The notes: generated from the sequence alone by a model not told the origin. A stretch of DNA of 64,000 nt from Sediminibacterium soli (GCF_009939225.1 NZ_JAACJR010000008.1:1417377-1481376); one strand, 5' to 3'; shown: positions 50,496 to 60,848, counted from the first letter of the stretch. Made by a program: numbers and translations.

Positions 50496-53400
50496 ATGAA
50501 AAAACGACTGCTTGCTGCCAAACTTTTCATGTTTTTGGCATTGCTGATTACCTGCCGAACGGCATTGGCTCAGAACCGGCAGGTTTCGGGGATGGTAACT
50601 GATGCAAAGGGGCAGGGAATCCAGGGGGTTTCTGTTTCCGTGGTAGGCACCAGCATCAATTCTGTTTCCGATGCCGATGGAAAATTCACCATTACAGTAA
50701 GAAAACCGGCCGATCAGATTTTGATCTCGTACGTAGGGTTTATCTCGAAACGGATCACTGTTGGAACGCAAACCAACATATCGGCGGTATTACTGGAAGA
50801 TGAAAGTCCGGCAACGGAAGTAGTAGTGACCGGTTATTCCGCACAACGAAAAAGAGATATCACCGGCGCTGTAACGGTAGTGAATGCCAAAACCCTTACC
50901 TCATTACCGGCGGCATCCGTAACACAAATGCTCCAGGGGCGCGCAGCCGGTGTAAGTGTAGGTAACGACAATTCACCGGGAGGAGGCACCATGGTGCGTA
51001 TTCGGGGATTTGGCACCATTAACAATAACAGCCCCCTGTATATTATTGACGGGGTGCCTACGCAAGGTACACTGAACCAGATCAATCCCAACGATATTGA
51101 AAGCATGCAGATACTCAAGGACGCGTCTGCCGCTTCCATTTACGGAGCGAGAGCTGCTAACGGGGTAGTGATTATCACAACTAAAAAAGGAAAGGTAGGT
51201 GAATCGAATATCACATTCGATTATTATACCGGCTCGCAAAGACCCGGCAAAATGCTGAACCTGTTAAACACGAGTGAACTGGGCCAGTACCTGTACCTGG
51301 CAGATATTGGCGCAGGAAAAAATCCTTCAGTCACTTCACCCTCGGCTCAATACCGCTTTGGACCAAACGGTGAACAAACCATTGCCGATTATATTTACCC
51401 GAATGTTTTCGGAGCACTTCCTTCAAATTATACCTATACCAATGATATCGCAGATCCGGCATTGGGTAAAACTGCCTTTAATATTACTAAGGCAAACAAG
51501 GAAGGTACAGACTGGCAGCGTACTATTTTCAAGCCCGCCAGTATCTCCAATTACCAGATCGGCGCCACTGGCGGTTCAAAAACAGGCAGATATGCCATAT
51601 CAGGCAATTATTTCAGGCAGAATGGTATTCTCCAGTACACAAAGTATAACCGCTATTCTGTGAGGGCGAACACTGAATTTACCAAGGGCAGGTTCACCTT
51701 CGGCGAGAACCTCACTTTTTCTTATGATGAAAGGCAGGGCATTGCCAACAATGACGAAAGCAACCCCATTATGTTTGCCATCCGGGTGCATCCGATCATT
51801 CCGGTGTTCGATATCACCGGTGGCCCACCCGCTCTTGGGGGTACCAATACATCTCCTTATAATGGGTTTGCCGGCAGCAGGGGCGTAAATCTGGGAAATG
51901 CACCGAATCCGCTGGCCAGGCTATACCGCGAAAAAGATAATATCACAAAGGGGTTGCATCTTTTTGGTAATGCTTTCCTGGAATTGCAGATAACCAAGAA
52001 CCTCAAAGCGAGGACCAGTTTCGGTGCAGAGATCAATCAATACAACAGGTCTGAATATTTCCATCGTGATATTGAAGCAGCGGAACCAAGGAATTCCAAC
52101 AGTTTAAATGTCAGGAATGACTATGACCGGTCACTGACCTGGTTCAATACGTTGAATTACAATCGGACGTTTGGCAATCATGCGGTTAACGTACTGGTTG
52201 GAACGGAAGCTGTTACCACCTATTCGGTCGGAACAGTTGCCAGCCGCAGTGGTTTTTCCTTTGATGACCTCGATTATCGTTACCTCGATGCAGGATCGGC
52301 CTCTGGTTTAAGCAACAGCGGCGGAGGTGCTACAAAAACCGCCCTATTCTCACAATTCGGCAAGATCAATTATGGTTATAAGAATATTTACCTCGCCGAT
52401 TTCACCCTGCGCCGCGACGGATCTTCCCGTTTTTCCAAATCGAACCGCTATGGTGTTTTCCCGGCCTTCTCCGTAGGTGTACGTATGACGGAACTGGCTT
52501 TTATGAGGAAAGCAACTTTTCTTGATGAATTCAAGATACGGGGAGGCTGGGGTAAAACAGGCAACCAGCTAATCCCCAACGTGTATAATGCATACACCCT
52601 TTATCAGTCTGATCCTTCCAACAATGCTTACGATATTAACGGCACGGGTTCTTCCATCGTAGGCGGGTTCGACAACAGCCAGTTTGGAAATCCGAATGGC
52701 AAATGGGAGACCACCACTTCCACCAATATCGGGTTCGATTTGGTTACCATGAAAAATAAACTGGAAGTGGTATTTGACTGGTACAACCGTATTACATCGG
52801 ATATGCTGACGCAGGTAGCGATTCCCAGAACAATGGGTACCGCCACTATTCCTTATACCAATATTGGTGAAATGCGGAACAGGGGATTTGATCTGGGTAT
52901 CAATTACAGGAACAACAGCGGCAATTTCCGTTACCAGATAGGGCTGAACATTGGCCATTACAAAAATGAAGTGCTGAAATTGAACAACGATCCCAATGCA
53001 ACGATCTTCGGATTTTCGACCCGTCTTCCCCCAATCTCTGCAACCCGAAGAGGATTACCGATCGCCAGCTTTTACGGATATATCGTGGATGGTGTTTTCA
53101 AAGACGCATCTGAAGCTGCCAAGGGAGCCAAATTCGGAACCTATACACGGGAAGGCACATTCAATTTCCGTGATGTGAACGGCGATGGTGTTATTACCGC
53201 TGCCGACAGAACGATCATCGGCAACCCGCATCCTGATTTCACGTACGGATTAAATATCAATATGGGATACAAAAGCTGGGATCTTACGCTTTTTGCCCAG
53301 GGCTCGCAGGGCAACCAGATATTTGATTACGTCAGGTACTGGACAGATTTTAATACGTTTCAGGGAAACCGTTCAAAAGACATCCTGTATAATTCATGGA

Positions 53401-53744
53401 AACAACCCGGAGATGTTGCCAAATTGCCACGTCTGAATTCCGGAGATGCCACCAGCCAGCAGGTATCTTCTTATTTCATTGAGGATGGCTCGTATATGCG
53501 CATAAAAAATATACAGCTTACTTATACCATTCCGGCGAATATCTTAAAGAAGGTACACCTGGGATCTGCCCAGATATATTTGCAGGGGCAGAACCTGTTT
53601 ACTATTACAAAATACAGCGGCCTCGATCCTGATATCAACCTGAGAACATCCGGCAATAACAACCAGGATATTCACATGGGTATTGATGAAGGAGCGTATC
53701 CGGTGGCAAAATCATACCTGCTGGGTGTACGTCTCGGTCTTTAA
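50496..53744 (+). CDS. SusC/RagA family TonB-linked outer-membrane transporter
   Basis: The 1082-residue protein has a signal peptide (about 1-25), a carboxypeptidase-regulatory-like domain (about 28-110; VSGMVTDAKGQGIQGVSVSV), a plug with VTGYSAQRKRDITGAV, IRGFGTINNNSPLYIIDGVP and IYGARAANGVVIITTKKG, and a long beta-barrel ending LGVRLGL. It imports a ligand, often a glycan or peptide, with its SusD lid and TonB energy. ATG 50496 starts the signal peptide. susD follows 26 bp downstream. No glycoside hydrolase or peptidase gene adjoins, so the substrate cannot be inferred. Confidence 0.96.
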   Translation: MKKRLLAAKLFMFLALLITCRTALAQNRQVSGMVTDAKGQGIQGVSVSVVGTSINSVSDADGKFTITVRKPADQILISYVGFISKRITVGTQTNISAVLLEDESPATEVVVTGYSAQRKRDITGAVTVVNAKTLTSLPAASVTQMLQGRAAGVSVGNDNSPGGGTMVRIRGFGTINNNSPLYIIDGVPTQGTLNQINPNDIESMQILKDASAASIYGARAANGVVIITTKKGKVGESNITFDYYTGSQRPGKMLNLLNTSELGQYLYLADIGAGKNPSVTSPSAQYRFGPNGEQTIADYIYPNVFGALPSNYTYTNDIADPALGKTAFNITKANKEGTDWQRTIFKPASISNYQIGATGGSKTGRYAISGNYFRQNGILQYTKYNRYSVRANTEFTKGRFTFGENLTFSYDERQGIANNDESNPIMFAIRVHPIIPVFDITGGPPALGGTNTSPYNGFAGSRGVNLGNAPNPLARLYREKDNITKGLHLFGNAFLELQITKNLKARTSFGAEINQYNRSEYFHRDIEAAEPRNSNSLNVRNDYDRSLTWFNTLNYNRTFGNHAVNVLVGTEAVTTYSVGTVASRSGFSFDDLDYRYLDAGSASGLSNSGGGATKTALFSQFGKINYGYKNIYLADFTLRRDGSSRFSKSNRYGVFPAFSVGVRMTELAFMRKATFLDEFKIRGGWGKTGNQLIPNVYNAYTLYQSDPSNNAYDINGTGSSIVGGFDNSQFGNPNGKWETTTSTNIGFDLVTMKNKLEVVFDWYNRITSDMLTQVAIPRTMGTATIPYTNIGEMRNRGFDLGINYRNNSGNFRYQIGLNIGHYKNEVLKLNNDPNATIFGFSTRLPPISATRRGLPIASFYGYIVDGVFKDASEAAKGAKFGTYTREGTFNFRDVNGDGVITAADRTIIGNPHPDFTYGLNINMGYKSWDLTLFAQGSQGNQIFDYVRYWTDFNTFQGNRSKDILYNSWKQPGDVAKLPRLNSGDATSQQVSSYFIEDGSYMRIKNIQLTYTIPANILKKVHLGSAQIYLQGQNLFTITKYSGLDPDINLRTSGNNNQDIHMGIDEGAYPVAKSYLLGVRLGL

Positions 53745-53770
53745 ATTATACAGATATAAATTCTATCTAA

Positions 53771-55546
53771 ATGAAAAAGATATTCCTACTACTATTGGCA
53801 GCTGGGTCTCTGGCGGGGCTCCATTCCTGCTCAAAAAGCTTTTTCGATGTGCAGCCGCAAGGGCGTGCTTCTATCGAACAGTTGAGTAACAAAAACGGTG
53901 TATCCGCTTTGTTGATCGGCGCCTATTCTCTTCTGGACGGTGTTGGCGCAGGTAATACCGGTCGGCAGTCTACCATCTCCAATTATGTTTTCGGGGGCAT
54001 CGCCAGCGATGATGCCGTAAAGGGAACTGATGCCGGCGACCAACCGGAGCAGTCTTTTATAGAGCAATACAACTGGCTTGCCGATAACTCTTATTTTCTT
54101 GGAAAATTCCAGCATTCCTATGATGGTGTGGCGCGTTGTAACGAAGTGATCCAGATCGTTAACAGCGCTGCAGTTGTTGATATGACTGCCGCCGAAAAAA
54201 CGCAGGTAATTGCCGAAGCACGCTTCCTGAGAGGTCATTATCATTTTGAAGCAAAAAAAATGTGGAACATGGTTCCTTTCATAGATGAAAAAACCTATGA
54301 CCGGAACGATCCGAATTCAACCAAGATTCCCAACACCGCGGATATCTGGAAGGATATTGAAGCCGATTTCGATTTTGCTGCCAAAAACCTTCCAGCCACC
54401 CAGGCTCAAAAAGGAAGGGCAACGCAATGGGCTGCTAAAGCCTATCTGGCAAAAGCCTATGTGTTCCAGAAAAAATGGGCAGCAGCCAAACCGTTGCTGG
54501 AAGATATCCTGACCAATTCAGGCAAGAAACTGGTTGCCAACTACCATGATAACTATCGTTCCGCCACAAACAACAATGTAGAATCCATATTTGAGGTTGA
54601 ATTTTCGGTAAACGACGGCACCACGGGCAATAACGGCAATGCTGGCGATAACCTTAACTGGCCTTATTCTTCTACCGCTCCCGGCAGAGGATGCTGCGGC
54701 TTCTATCAGCCCTCGCAGAACCTCGTCAATGCTTTTAAAACAGATGCTTCAGGGTTGCCGCTGATAGGCGCAGCATCTGACGGATCGCTGGACACTTACA
54801 ACAAAGTAGACCTGCCGAACGACCAGGGTATCGCAGCGAATGCTGCGTTCACATTGGACAAAACGATTCCTGTTGATCCGCGCCTCGACTGGACAGTAGG
54901 CCGCAGGGGTGTAAGTTTTCTTGACTGGGGGCCTATGCCAGGCGCCAGCTGGATCCGCGACCAGGCATATGCGGGGCCGTATACAGGGAAAAAATGGATG
55001 TACTACCTCGCTGAGGAAAACAGCTCCACCCACGCCACCTCCAAACGCAGTGTGAACAATAATTACCGGTTATTCAAAGTGTCGCATATCATTCTGTGGC
55101 TCGCCGAATGTGAAATGGAACTGGGCAATCTCACTGTTGCCGAAAATTACGTCAACCTGATCCGTAACCGCGCCAAAAACGGATCTGTGCAGGATGCCAC
55201 GGTTACCTACAAAGTAGAACCCTATCCGGCAGGAACATTTCTTGCCAAAGGAACTGAGTTCGCCAGGAATGCGGTACACATGGAAACCAGGCTGGAATTC
55301 GCCATGGAAGGGCATCGCTTCTTCGATCTCGTTCGCTGGGGCGTTGCAGAAAAAGTATTGAATAAATATGCGCAGGAAGAATCCGTCCCGGGTACAGAGC
55401 CTTCCGGCAGAACGTTTAATAAACGAACCTATATGGCAGGCAAAGTATTTGCTGCAAAAAACAATTACTATCCGCTTCCACAGGACGAAATCCTGAATTC
55501 ACAAAAGAACGGCAAACCTACTTTGGTGCAGAACCCGGGTTATTGA
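53771..55546 (+). CDS. RagB/SusD family surface lipoprotein
   Basis: The 591-residue protein has a lipoprotein signal with lipobox GLHSC, followed by SKSFFDVQPQGRAS, the usual SusD start. TPR-like helices surround the binding face (FLRGHYHFEAKKMW, AAKAYLAKAYVFQKKW), and the C-terminal block has LAECEMELGNL, FAMEGHRFFDLVRWG and YPLPQDEIL. It is the extracellular lid of the SusC channel encoded 26 bp upstream. Two hairpins close the transcript. Confidence 0.96.
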   Translation: MKKIFLLLLAAGSLAGLHSCSKSFFDVQPQGRASIEQLSNKNGVSALLIGAYSLLDGVGAGNTGRQSTISNYVFGGIASDDAVKGTDAGDQPEQSFIEQYNWLADNSYFLGKFQHSYDGVARCNEVIQIVNSAAVVDMTAAEKTQVIAEARFLRGHYHFEAKKMWNMVPFIDEKTYDRNDPNSTKIPNTADIWKDIEADFDFAAKNLPATQAQKGRATQWAAKAYLAKAYVFQKKWAAAKPLLEDILTNSGKKLVANYHDNYRSATNNNVESIFEVEFSVNDGTTGNNGNAGDNLNWPYSSTAPGRGCCGFYQPSQNLVNAFKTDASGLPLIGAASDGSLDTYNKVDLPNDQGIAANAAFTLDKTIPVDPRLDWTVGRRGVSFLDWGPMPGASWIRDQAYAGPYTGKKWMYYLAEENSSTHATSKRSVNNNYRLFKVSHIILWLAECEMELGNLTVAENYVNLIRNRAKNGSVQDATVTYKVEPYPAGTFLAKGTEFARNAVHMETRLEFAMEGHRFFDLVRWGVAEKVLNKYAQEESVPGTEPSGRTFNKRTYMAGKVFAAKNNYYPLPQDEILNSQKNGKPTLVQNPGY

Positions 55547-55559
55547 CCGGTTACTGTTT

Positions 55560-55586
55560 AAAGACCGGTAAAACTATCCGGTCTTT
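55560..55586 (+). terminator. First hairpin after susD
   Basis: AAAGACCGG (55560-55568) and CCGGTCTTT (55578-55586) form a perfect 9-bp stem with a 9-nt loop. It lacks a long T-run and may act with the stronger terminator at 55635. Confidence 0.6.
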
Positions 55587-55634
55587 GGCTGTTCTGCAGG
55601 TTTAGCTTTTTGGATAGAGAAGCGCTGGTACTTT

Positions 55635-55666
55635 AAAGGGTGCATCTTTGGATGCACCCTTTTTTT
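55635..55666 (+). terminator. Intrinsic terminator after susD
   Basis: AAAGGGTGCATC (55635-55646), loop TTTG and GATGCACCCTTT form a perfect 12-bp stem continuing into a T-run to 55666. Confidence 0.88.
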
Positions 55667-55729
55667 AGGAATGAATGATGACGATAGAAAAACGAAAACA
55701 GCCTTTACGTACTTTCACCGAACATTACT

Positions 55730-56215
55730 ATGGGAAAAACACTAATTACAGGACTATTGCTGCTGGCGGTTTGCCTGCAGGTGCCTGCTCAGCCGGCGGT
55801 AAATAAAACCGAACTGCCCCACTTTACACTCCAGTTAACGAGTGGACATTTCGTCAGCTATAAAGATCTTCCACGAAAAAAAGACCTCATTCTTATTTAT
55901 TTTGCCCCTAATTGCGACCATTGCCGCGAATTCATAAAAAGGTTAGTGGATAAAATAGACAATTTCAAACATGCACAGATAGTACTGATCTCCTATTTCC
56001 CCCTCGCCGATCTTCGAAAATTCGGTACGGAATTCGGACTTGACAGATTATCGAATGTGATGATCGGCACGGAAGGGAATTCTTTTCTGGTTCCGGCATT
56101 TTTTAAAATCGTAAACTTCCCTTTTACGGCTGTATATAATAAATCCGGGCGGTTGATACGCGTATTCCGCGAAGCACCGCCCTTGAATTTACTGGCAGAT
56201 CTCTTAAAGAAATAA
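55730..56215 (+). CDS. Exported thioredoxin-fold protein
   Basis: The 161-residue protein has a signal peptide (about 1-21, ending VPAQ) and a TlpA/AhpC-like fold with the redox motif NCDHC in FAPNCDHCREFIKRL, and FKIVNFPFTAVYNKSG carrying the cis-proline region. It is a periplasmic thiol-disulfide protein. It follows the SusCD operon behind a terminator, so it is independently expressed. Confidence 0.85.
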   Translation: MGKTLITGLLLLAVCLQVPAQPAVNKTELPHFTLQLTSGHFVSYKDLPRKKDLILIYFAPNCDHCREFIKRLVDKIDNFKHAQIVLISYFPLADLRKFGTEFGLDRLSNVMIGTEGNSFLVPAFFKIVNFPFTAVYNKSGRLIRVFREAPPLNLLADLLKK

Positions 56216-56246
56216 TAAGCTCTTATTCAATCCAGCCGTTTTAACC

Positions 56247-57683
56247 CTACACCTTATAATACTGCTCCCATCCCTTTCGCGGAGGAAGGCCATGCAGCAT
56301 TTCGTTGGCGGTTTTGTTGTTGGTGATGGTTTTTGTTTTGCGGTCGAACAAAAGCTTGGTGTTAAGATGCTGCGCCAGTACACCTAAACAGAACACCTGG
56401 CTCAACGGACCTGCAACAGCAAAAGGCGATCTTGTTTTCTCTTCACCCATACAGGCTTTCAGGAAGTTGGCATAGTGGTTAGACGGGCTCTTAGGCACTT
56501 CGGGAAGCCTGGATGCCATTTCTTTGGCTTTTTCTTCGGGGATGATCGATAATGTGGAACCATGCGAACCGCCTTTGAAAGTGAGTTCCTTGCTGTAAAT
56601 GATCTTGCCCGGATTCAGTTTGGCAGACTGAAGGGTTCCGCTGCTGGGCGGCGGTATATTGGGATCAAGTCCCAGTACGCCATATCCTGCCGGGATCGGA
56701 GGAAGGTTGTTTACACCGTCGTACCAGGTGATATCGCAGGCCGGCATATGGTTGCGCTCGGGGAAGCGGAACAATATGGTAGATGAATGCGGGAAGAAGA
56801 AATCGTTATGACCTTCCGCCTTCAGCATATTGATCTCATAGGGCAATCCCAGCTCGAGGAATTCATGCGCCGTATCAATCAGGTGCGCGCCCCAGTCGCC
56901 CAAAGCACCCATTCCGAAATCGTACCAGCAACGCCACTGCCCGTTGATGTAATCATGGTTATAATCATGTACAGGCTGCACAACGCCATGCCATGTATCC
57001 CAGTCGAGTGTTGCCGGGATGGCTTCTTTGGCAGGAAGGCTCTTGATATTCGCATTCCATCCATGCCAGCGGCGTGCGTTGTTCATATGTGCGCTGATAG
57101 CCGTCACGTCTTTGATAATACCTGCTTCCTTCCATGCTTTGAACTGGAAGTAGTTCGCATCCGAATGACCCTGGTTGCCCATTTGGGTAGACAGCTTGGG
57201 GTATTTTTTTGCGGCCGCCATCATCAGTTCCACTTCATGGAATGTGCGAGCCATGGGCTTTTCAACATATACATGCTTGCCCAGTGCCAGCGCCATCATG
57301 GTAATGGCAAAATGAGAATGATCGGGCACGCCTATCGCAACAGCATCGATCTGGTTGCCCATTTTATCGAACATGGTGCGGAAATCCTGGAAACGAGGCA
57401 CATCAGGGAATTTTTTCAATACGGCCTCGGTCTGCGGAGCGCCCATATCCGTATCGCAAAACGCCACGAATTCGGCAAGACCGGTCTTATCGAACGACAT
57501 TACGTCCGAACCACCCTGGTTACCGATGCCGATACAGGCGAGTTTTACTTTTTGCCCTGCAAAGGGATTGATCAATGCAGGTGCGCCATAGGCTTTGGTA
57601 ATCATGGATGGCACCGCTGATGCCGCGGATAACATAGCCGCATTTCTCAAAAATTTGCGGCGTGATTTCTGATCAGGTTTCAT
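56247..57683 (-). CDS. Gfo/Idh/MocA family oxidoreductase with Tat signal
   Basis: The 478-residue protein opens with a twin-arginine signal (SRRKFLRNAAM followed by a hydrophobic stretch, about 6-33), so it is exported folded. The Rossmann motif is GIGNQG in LACIGIGNQGG, and the family motif YVEKPMAR follows near 140. The C-terminal domain is of the Gfo/Idh/MocA type used for periplasmic sugar derivatives in Bacteroidota. It would use a bound NAD(P). The start at ATG 57683 avoids a TTG two codons upstream and follows a TAGCTTTA box. Confidence 0.92.
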   Translation of the reverse strand: MKPDQKSRRKFLRNAAMLSAASAVPSMITKAYGAPALINPFAGQKVKLACIGIGNQGGSDVMSFDKTGLAEFVAFCDTDMGAPQTEAVLKKFPDVPRFQDFRTMFDKMGNQIDAVAIGVPDHSHFAITMMALALGKHVYVEKPMARTFHEVELMMAAAKKYPKLSTQMGNQGHSDANYFQFKAWKEAGIIKDVTAISAHMNNARRWHGWNANIKSLPAKEAIPATLDWDTWHGVVQPVHDYNHDYINGQWRCWYDFGMGALGDWGAHLIDTAHEFLELGLPYEINMLKAEGHNDFFFPHSSTILFRFPERNHMPACDITWYDGVNNLPPIPAGYGVLGLDPNIPPPSSGTLQSAKLNPGKIIYSKELTFKGGSHGSTLSIIPEEKAKEMASRLPEVPKSPSNHYANFLKACMGEEKTRSPFAVAGPLSQVFCLGVLAQHLNTKLLFDRKTKTITNNKTANEMLHGLPPRKGWEQYYKV

Positions 57684-57992
57684 TAGCAATCGTATTTGGT
57701 ATGATAAAGCTAATGTAGCGGAAATATGATGTGAACAGGAGAAGATATCGGTAAAGACAAGAGGGAAATTACGAAAACGATGTCGGAGATGAGCAGCGTA
57801 TTTGCTCCGCAGATACGCTATTAGTCATCTTAGGTATCGTTGCAAAATCCGCTTTGCAGGTGGGCTGATGGCAGCATGAAAGGGACAAAGAATTGGCCAT
57901 TGAACAGAGGTGTTTTTGCCACAGATGACACAGATTAGCACGGTTGATTTCTACATTGGTTGAGATCGGCGTGATCTGCAGCAGAGATCCCG
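57684..57992. other. Intergenic region with hairpin and short repeat-like sequence
   Basis: No ORF is supportable. TAGCTTTA on the minus strand (57712-57705) is a TAnnTTTA -7 box for the oxidoreductase. AGCGTAT (57795-57801) and ATACGCT (57813-57819) form a 7-bp hairpin with an inner TGC/GCA pairing. CCACAGATGACACAGATTAG (57919-57938) contains ACAGAT twice and resembles short sequences that I recall between genes in several Bacteroidota genomes. Confidence 0.5.
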
Positions 57993-60800
57993 CTATCCGC
58001 CGAAGGTGCGTATCATCACCCTCGGCGCCTCTGCGTTTGCTTTATTGATACGGAAGCTGAAGCTAAGCATGAAATACCTGTTAAGCACATTGAAACGGCT
58101 GTCTTCGATATAGTTCTGGTTGCCGCTGCTGCTGATACCGATATTCTGGTTCAGCAGGTCAAATGCGCTGAATTTGATCTCTCCGCGGTTATTCTTCAGG
58201 AAACTTTTTGCCAATGAAGCGTTCCAGTAGGCCGCTTTCGTATTGAATCCTGCCGATCTGCCGGTGTTGATGGTATAATTGAAGGTATTGTTCAGCACGA
58301 TACCGGCGGGCAGGTAATTGGTCATATCCAGTCCGTATACCTGCTGCTGGTAATTGGTATTCAATACAGGCTGCAGTGTATATTTTATTTTGCTGAAATT
58401 TACCCTGGCAGTAGCCATGATATCCAGTTTGCCATCGAGCGAAAAGTTATAGCTCAGGTTAGGGCTGAAACTGAAATTGTTGATCTCATTCCTGTTGCCA
58501 TTAACGAAACTGATATTGTGCAGCAGGTTGGATCCGATACCCGCATCCACCCGAGATTTTAGTTTCCTGATCGGAAATCCCGCATTTATATTCGAGAAGA
58601 CCGTATAGTTGCCATTGACATTCACCGGCGAAGAAGACCGCGAACTGTTGGCATTGATCACATCCGAATTCACGATCGCATTATTGGTTTTGGTAAGCGC
58701 AACAAAAGCAAATACATTCCGCTGGGTATAGATATTCGTTGAGAAATAATTCAGACTTACCGAATGCTGGTAGCTGCGTTTCAGGTTGGGATTACCGGTA
58801 TAGGTGTTCAATGGATCGCTTACATCCGCCACAGGCTGCAACTGGTAAGTGCTGGGCTGGTTCGTGGTGGTTGTATAGTTCACACTCAGCGAGCGCGTCT
58901 GGTTCATCCGGTATTGGATATTGGCGTTAGGTAACCAATCTGTAAATGTCTGTGCGATCCTGTTACCATTGGTATTATTGGTGCTGTATAAACTGGCAGA
59001 TTGCAAAGCACTGCCGAATGTAAAGCTCATTTTTTTTCGGTTGGTGCGCAAACTGATGCTTCCGCCTGTATAGTTGTACCCGCTTTTGAAATCATTGCTG
59101 AGTTTTGCATTCGGTCTATCGTGTTTACCGGAACTGCCGTTGTAGTCGTAGGTATCCCGCTTGCTGTCACCCACGCTGGTATTGTAGAAAGCGCTGAACT
59201 CGAGCAGCGACCGTTTACCGAGGGGTTCCGTATAAATAATATTGCCGCCAAGACTGCGTGTAACCGCCTCACGGCTGTTGCGCTGGTTCTGTACAGAGTC
59301 CGGCAGGGGTATGCCTGCGTTGTAAAATGTGTTGCGTGTATACAACATACCGTTCTGCTTACTGTCGTTATAGGTAAGACTGAGATTGGATGAAATGGTT
59401 CTTCCCTTCCTGGCAAGCCGCTTACGGAACTGCGCATTACCGCCAAAATTGAACGCATCTGAATGCGAGCTGCTGCTGGTATTACCATCGCTCAGTTTCA
59501 ATTCTTTTGCATCGACGGACTGGTAATCGCTGACAGATTTTGAATCGGATTGCTGAAAAGTGATCTGTGGAACAAATTTCAGTGAAGTAAGGCTGTCGAA
59601 CCTATGGTCTAAGGTGACATTGAAACGTTGCTGGTCATTCTTTCTTGCAGAATTGCTGTTAGACTGATAGATAAAGTTATTGCCCGGCAACACATTTCTC
59701 CGGTTGGTGCTTCTGTCGGTGCGCAGGTCTACATCGCTCGCCATGGCACTCGCATTGAAATCGGTTTTTTTATTGTTCCAGAGATCGTTGAAATTAAGTC
59801 CGCCTGCGATCGTTGTGGCAACGCCCGGCTGCCCCGGTCCCTGTCCCGTAACCGGCAATCCCAGATCATCCTGTCCACCCGTTCTGATGGTAATCCCACC
59901 GCCGTTGCGCATGCCTCTTGCCAGTTCGCCCGTAAAGTTCATTACATCGCTTATCGAGAATCCCTGTTTGTTCGTGTTATTTGCCATCGCAATAAGCGAG
60001 GTTTGCTGATCGCCACGGAATTTATTAAGATTGGTCTGGCCATCATACCGCTCATTGGTACCGCCTCCAGCGGTGAGCCTCCCGAACAGGGCATTGTTCC
60101 GGTCCTTTTTCAGTTTCAGGTTGATTGCTTTTTCACTTTGGCCATCGTCTACCCCGGTAAATTCGGATCGGTCGCTTTTTTTATCAAATACCTGCACTTT
60201 GTCGACTGCATCGGCATCAAGGTTTTTGGTGGCCATACGCGCATCTCCGGTAAAGAATTCCCTCCCGTTCACCAGCACACGGTTAATACGCTGACCATTC
60301 ATGCGTACGGCGCCATCGTTGTCTACCGTAACACCGGGCAGCTTCTTCAACAGGTCCTCGACTACCGCGTTGGGCTGTGTTTTAAAATTCTCCGTGTTAA
60401 ATTCCACCGTATCGTTGTTGATCGTAACAGGTGCCCGCCTGGCGATAACGGTTACATCGCCCGAATGCACGATATCTGTCATGGTGATATTGCCCAGCGA
60501 GAGCTCCACTCCTTCTGTCAGTTCTATGGTCTTCCAGACAGGCACGTATCCCACATAAGATGCAGACAGCAGGTATTTACCTTCACTTATCGACGGTATT
60601 CTAAACCGGCCGGCAGAATCAGCGCGCGCAAAAGTGATCAGTGTGGAATCCTTTGCATTGACAACAGAAATAGTGGCGTATGACAGACCTCTCCGGGACA
60701 GGCTGTCGAAAACAACGCCTTTTACACTGGCGGGCGTTCTCTGTGCCTGTAGAAAAAAGGGTGCATTGATCAGTAAAAGCAGTGCAACGATCCGGTACAT
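57993..60800 (-). CDS. TonB-type outer-membrane beta-barrel protein with regulatory-like domain
   Basis: The 935-residue protein has a signal peptide (about 1-20), a carboxypeptidase-regulatory-like domain (about 22-110; VKGVVFDSLSRRGLSYATIS), a plug-like region (NAVVEDLLKKLPGVTVDNDG, VLVNGREFFTGD) and a long outer-membrane barrel of the OMP_b-brl type ending NRYFMLSFSFR. Its ligand is unknown. Proteins of this architecture typically neighbour GLPGLI genes. ATG 60800 is preferred to ATG 60818 because a putative -7 box lies at 60827-60820, just before the latter. The promoter carries the TTAACC triple repeat. Confidence 0.88.
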   Translation of the reverse strand: MYRIVALLLLINAPFFLQAQRTPASVKGVVFDSLSRRGLSYATISVVNAKDSTLITFARADSAGRFRIPSISEGKYLLSASYVGYVPVWKTIELTEGVELSLGNITMTDIVHSGDVTVIARRAPVTINNDTVEFNTENFKTQPNAVVEDLLKKLPGVTVDNDGAVRMNGQRINRVLVNGREFFTGDARMATKNLDADAVDKVQVFDKKSDRSEFTGVDDGQSEKAINLKLKKDRNNALFGRLTAGGGTNERYDGQTNLNKFRGDQQTSLIAMANNTNKQGFSISDVMNFTGELARGMRNGGGITIRTGGQDDLGLPVTGQGPGQPGVATTIAGGLNFNDLWNNKKTDFNASAMASDVDLRTDRSTNRRNVLPGNNFIYQSNSNSARKNDQQRFNVTLDHRFDSLTSLKFVPQITFQQSDSKSVSDYQSVDAKELKLSDGNTSSSSHSDAFNFGGNAQFRKRLARKGRTISSNLSLTYNDSKQNGMLYTRNTFYNAGIPLPDSVQNQRNSREAVTRSLGGNIIYTEPLGKRSLLEFSAFYNTSVGDSKRDTYDYNGSSGKHDRPNAKLSNDFKSGYNYTGGSISLRTNRKKMSFTFGSALQSASLYSTNNTNGNRIAQTFTDWLPNANIQYRMNQTRSLSVNYTTTTNQPSTYQLQPVADVSDPLNTYTGNPNLKRSYQHSVSLNYFSTNIYTQRNVFAFVALTKTNNAIVNSDVINANSSRSSSPVNVNGNYTVFSNINAGFPIRKLKSRVDAGIGSNLLHNISFVNGNRNEINNFSFSPNLSYNFSLDGKLDIMATARVNFSKIKYTLQPVLNTNYQQQVYGLDMTNYLPAGIVLNNTFNYTINTGRSAGFNTKAAYWNASLAKSFLKNNRGEIKFSAFDLLNQNIGISSSGNQNYIEDSRFNVLNRYFMLSFSFRINKANAEAPRVMIRTFGG

Positions 60801-60819
60801 GGTTTGGTTTTTAGGCAAT

Positions 60820-60827
60820 CGAAATTA
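60820..60827 (-). promoter_or_regulatory. -7 box TAATTTCG of the TonB-type gene
   Basis: TAATTTCG on the minus strand differs from TAnnTTTG at one position. It starts 27 bp before ATG 60800, the same distance as at the GLPGLI promoter. Confidence 0.45.
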
Positions 60828-60848
60828 TACCGGTGTCACGCCGAAAGC

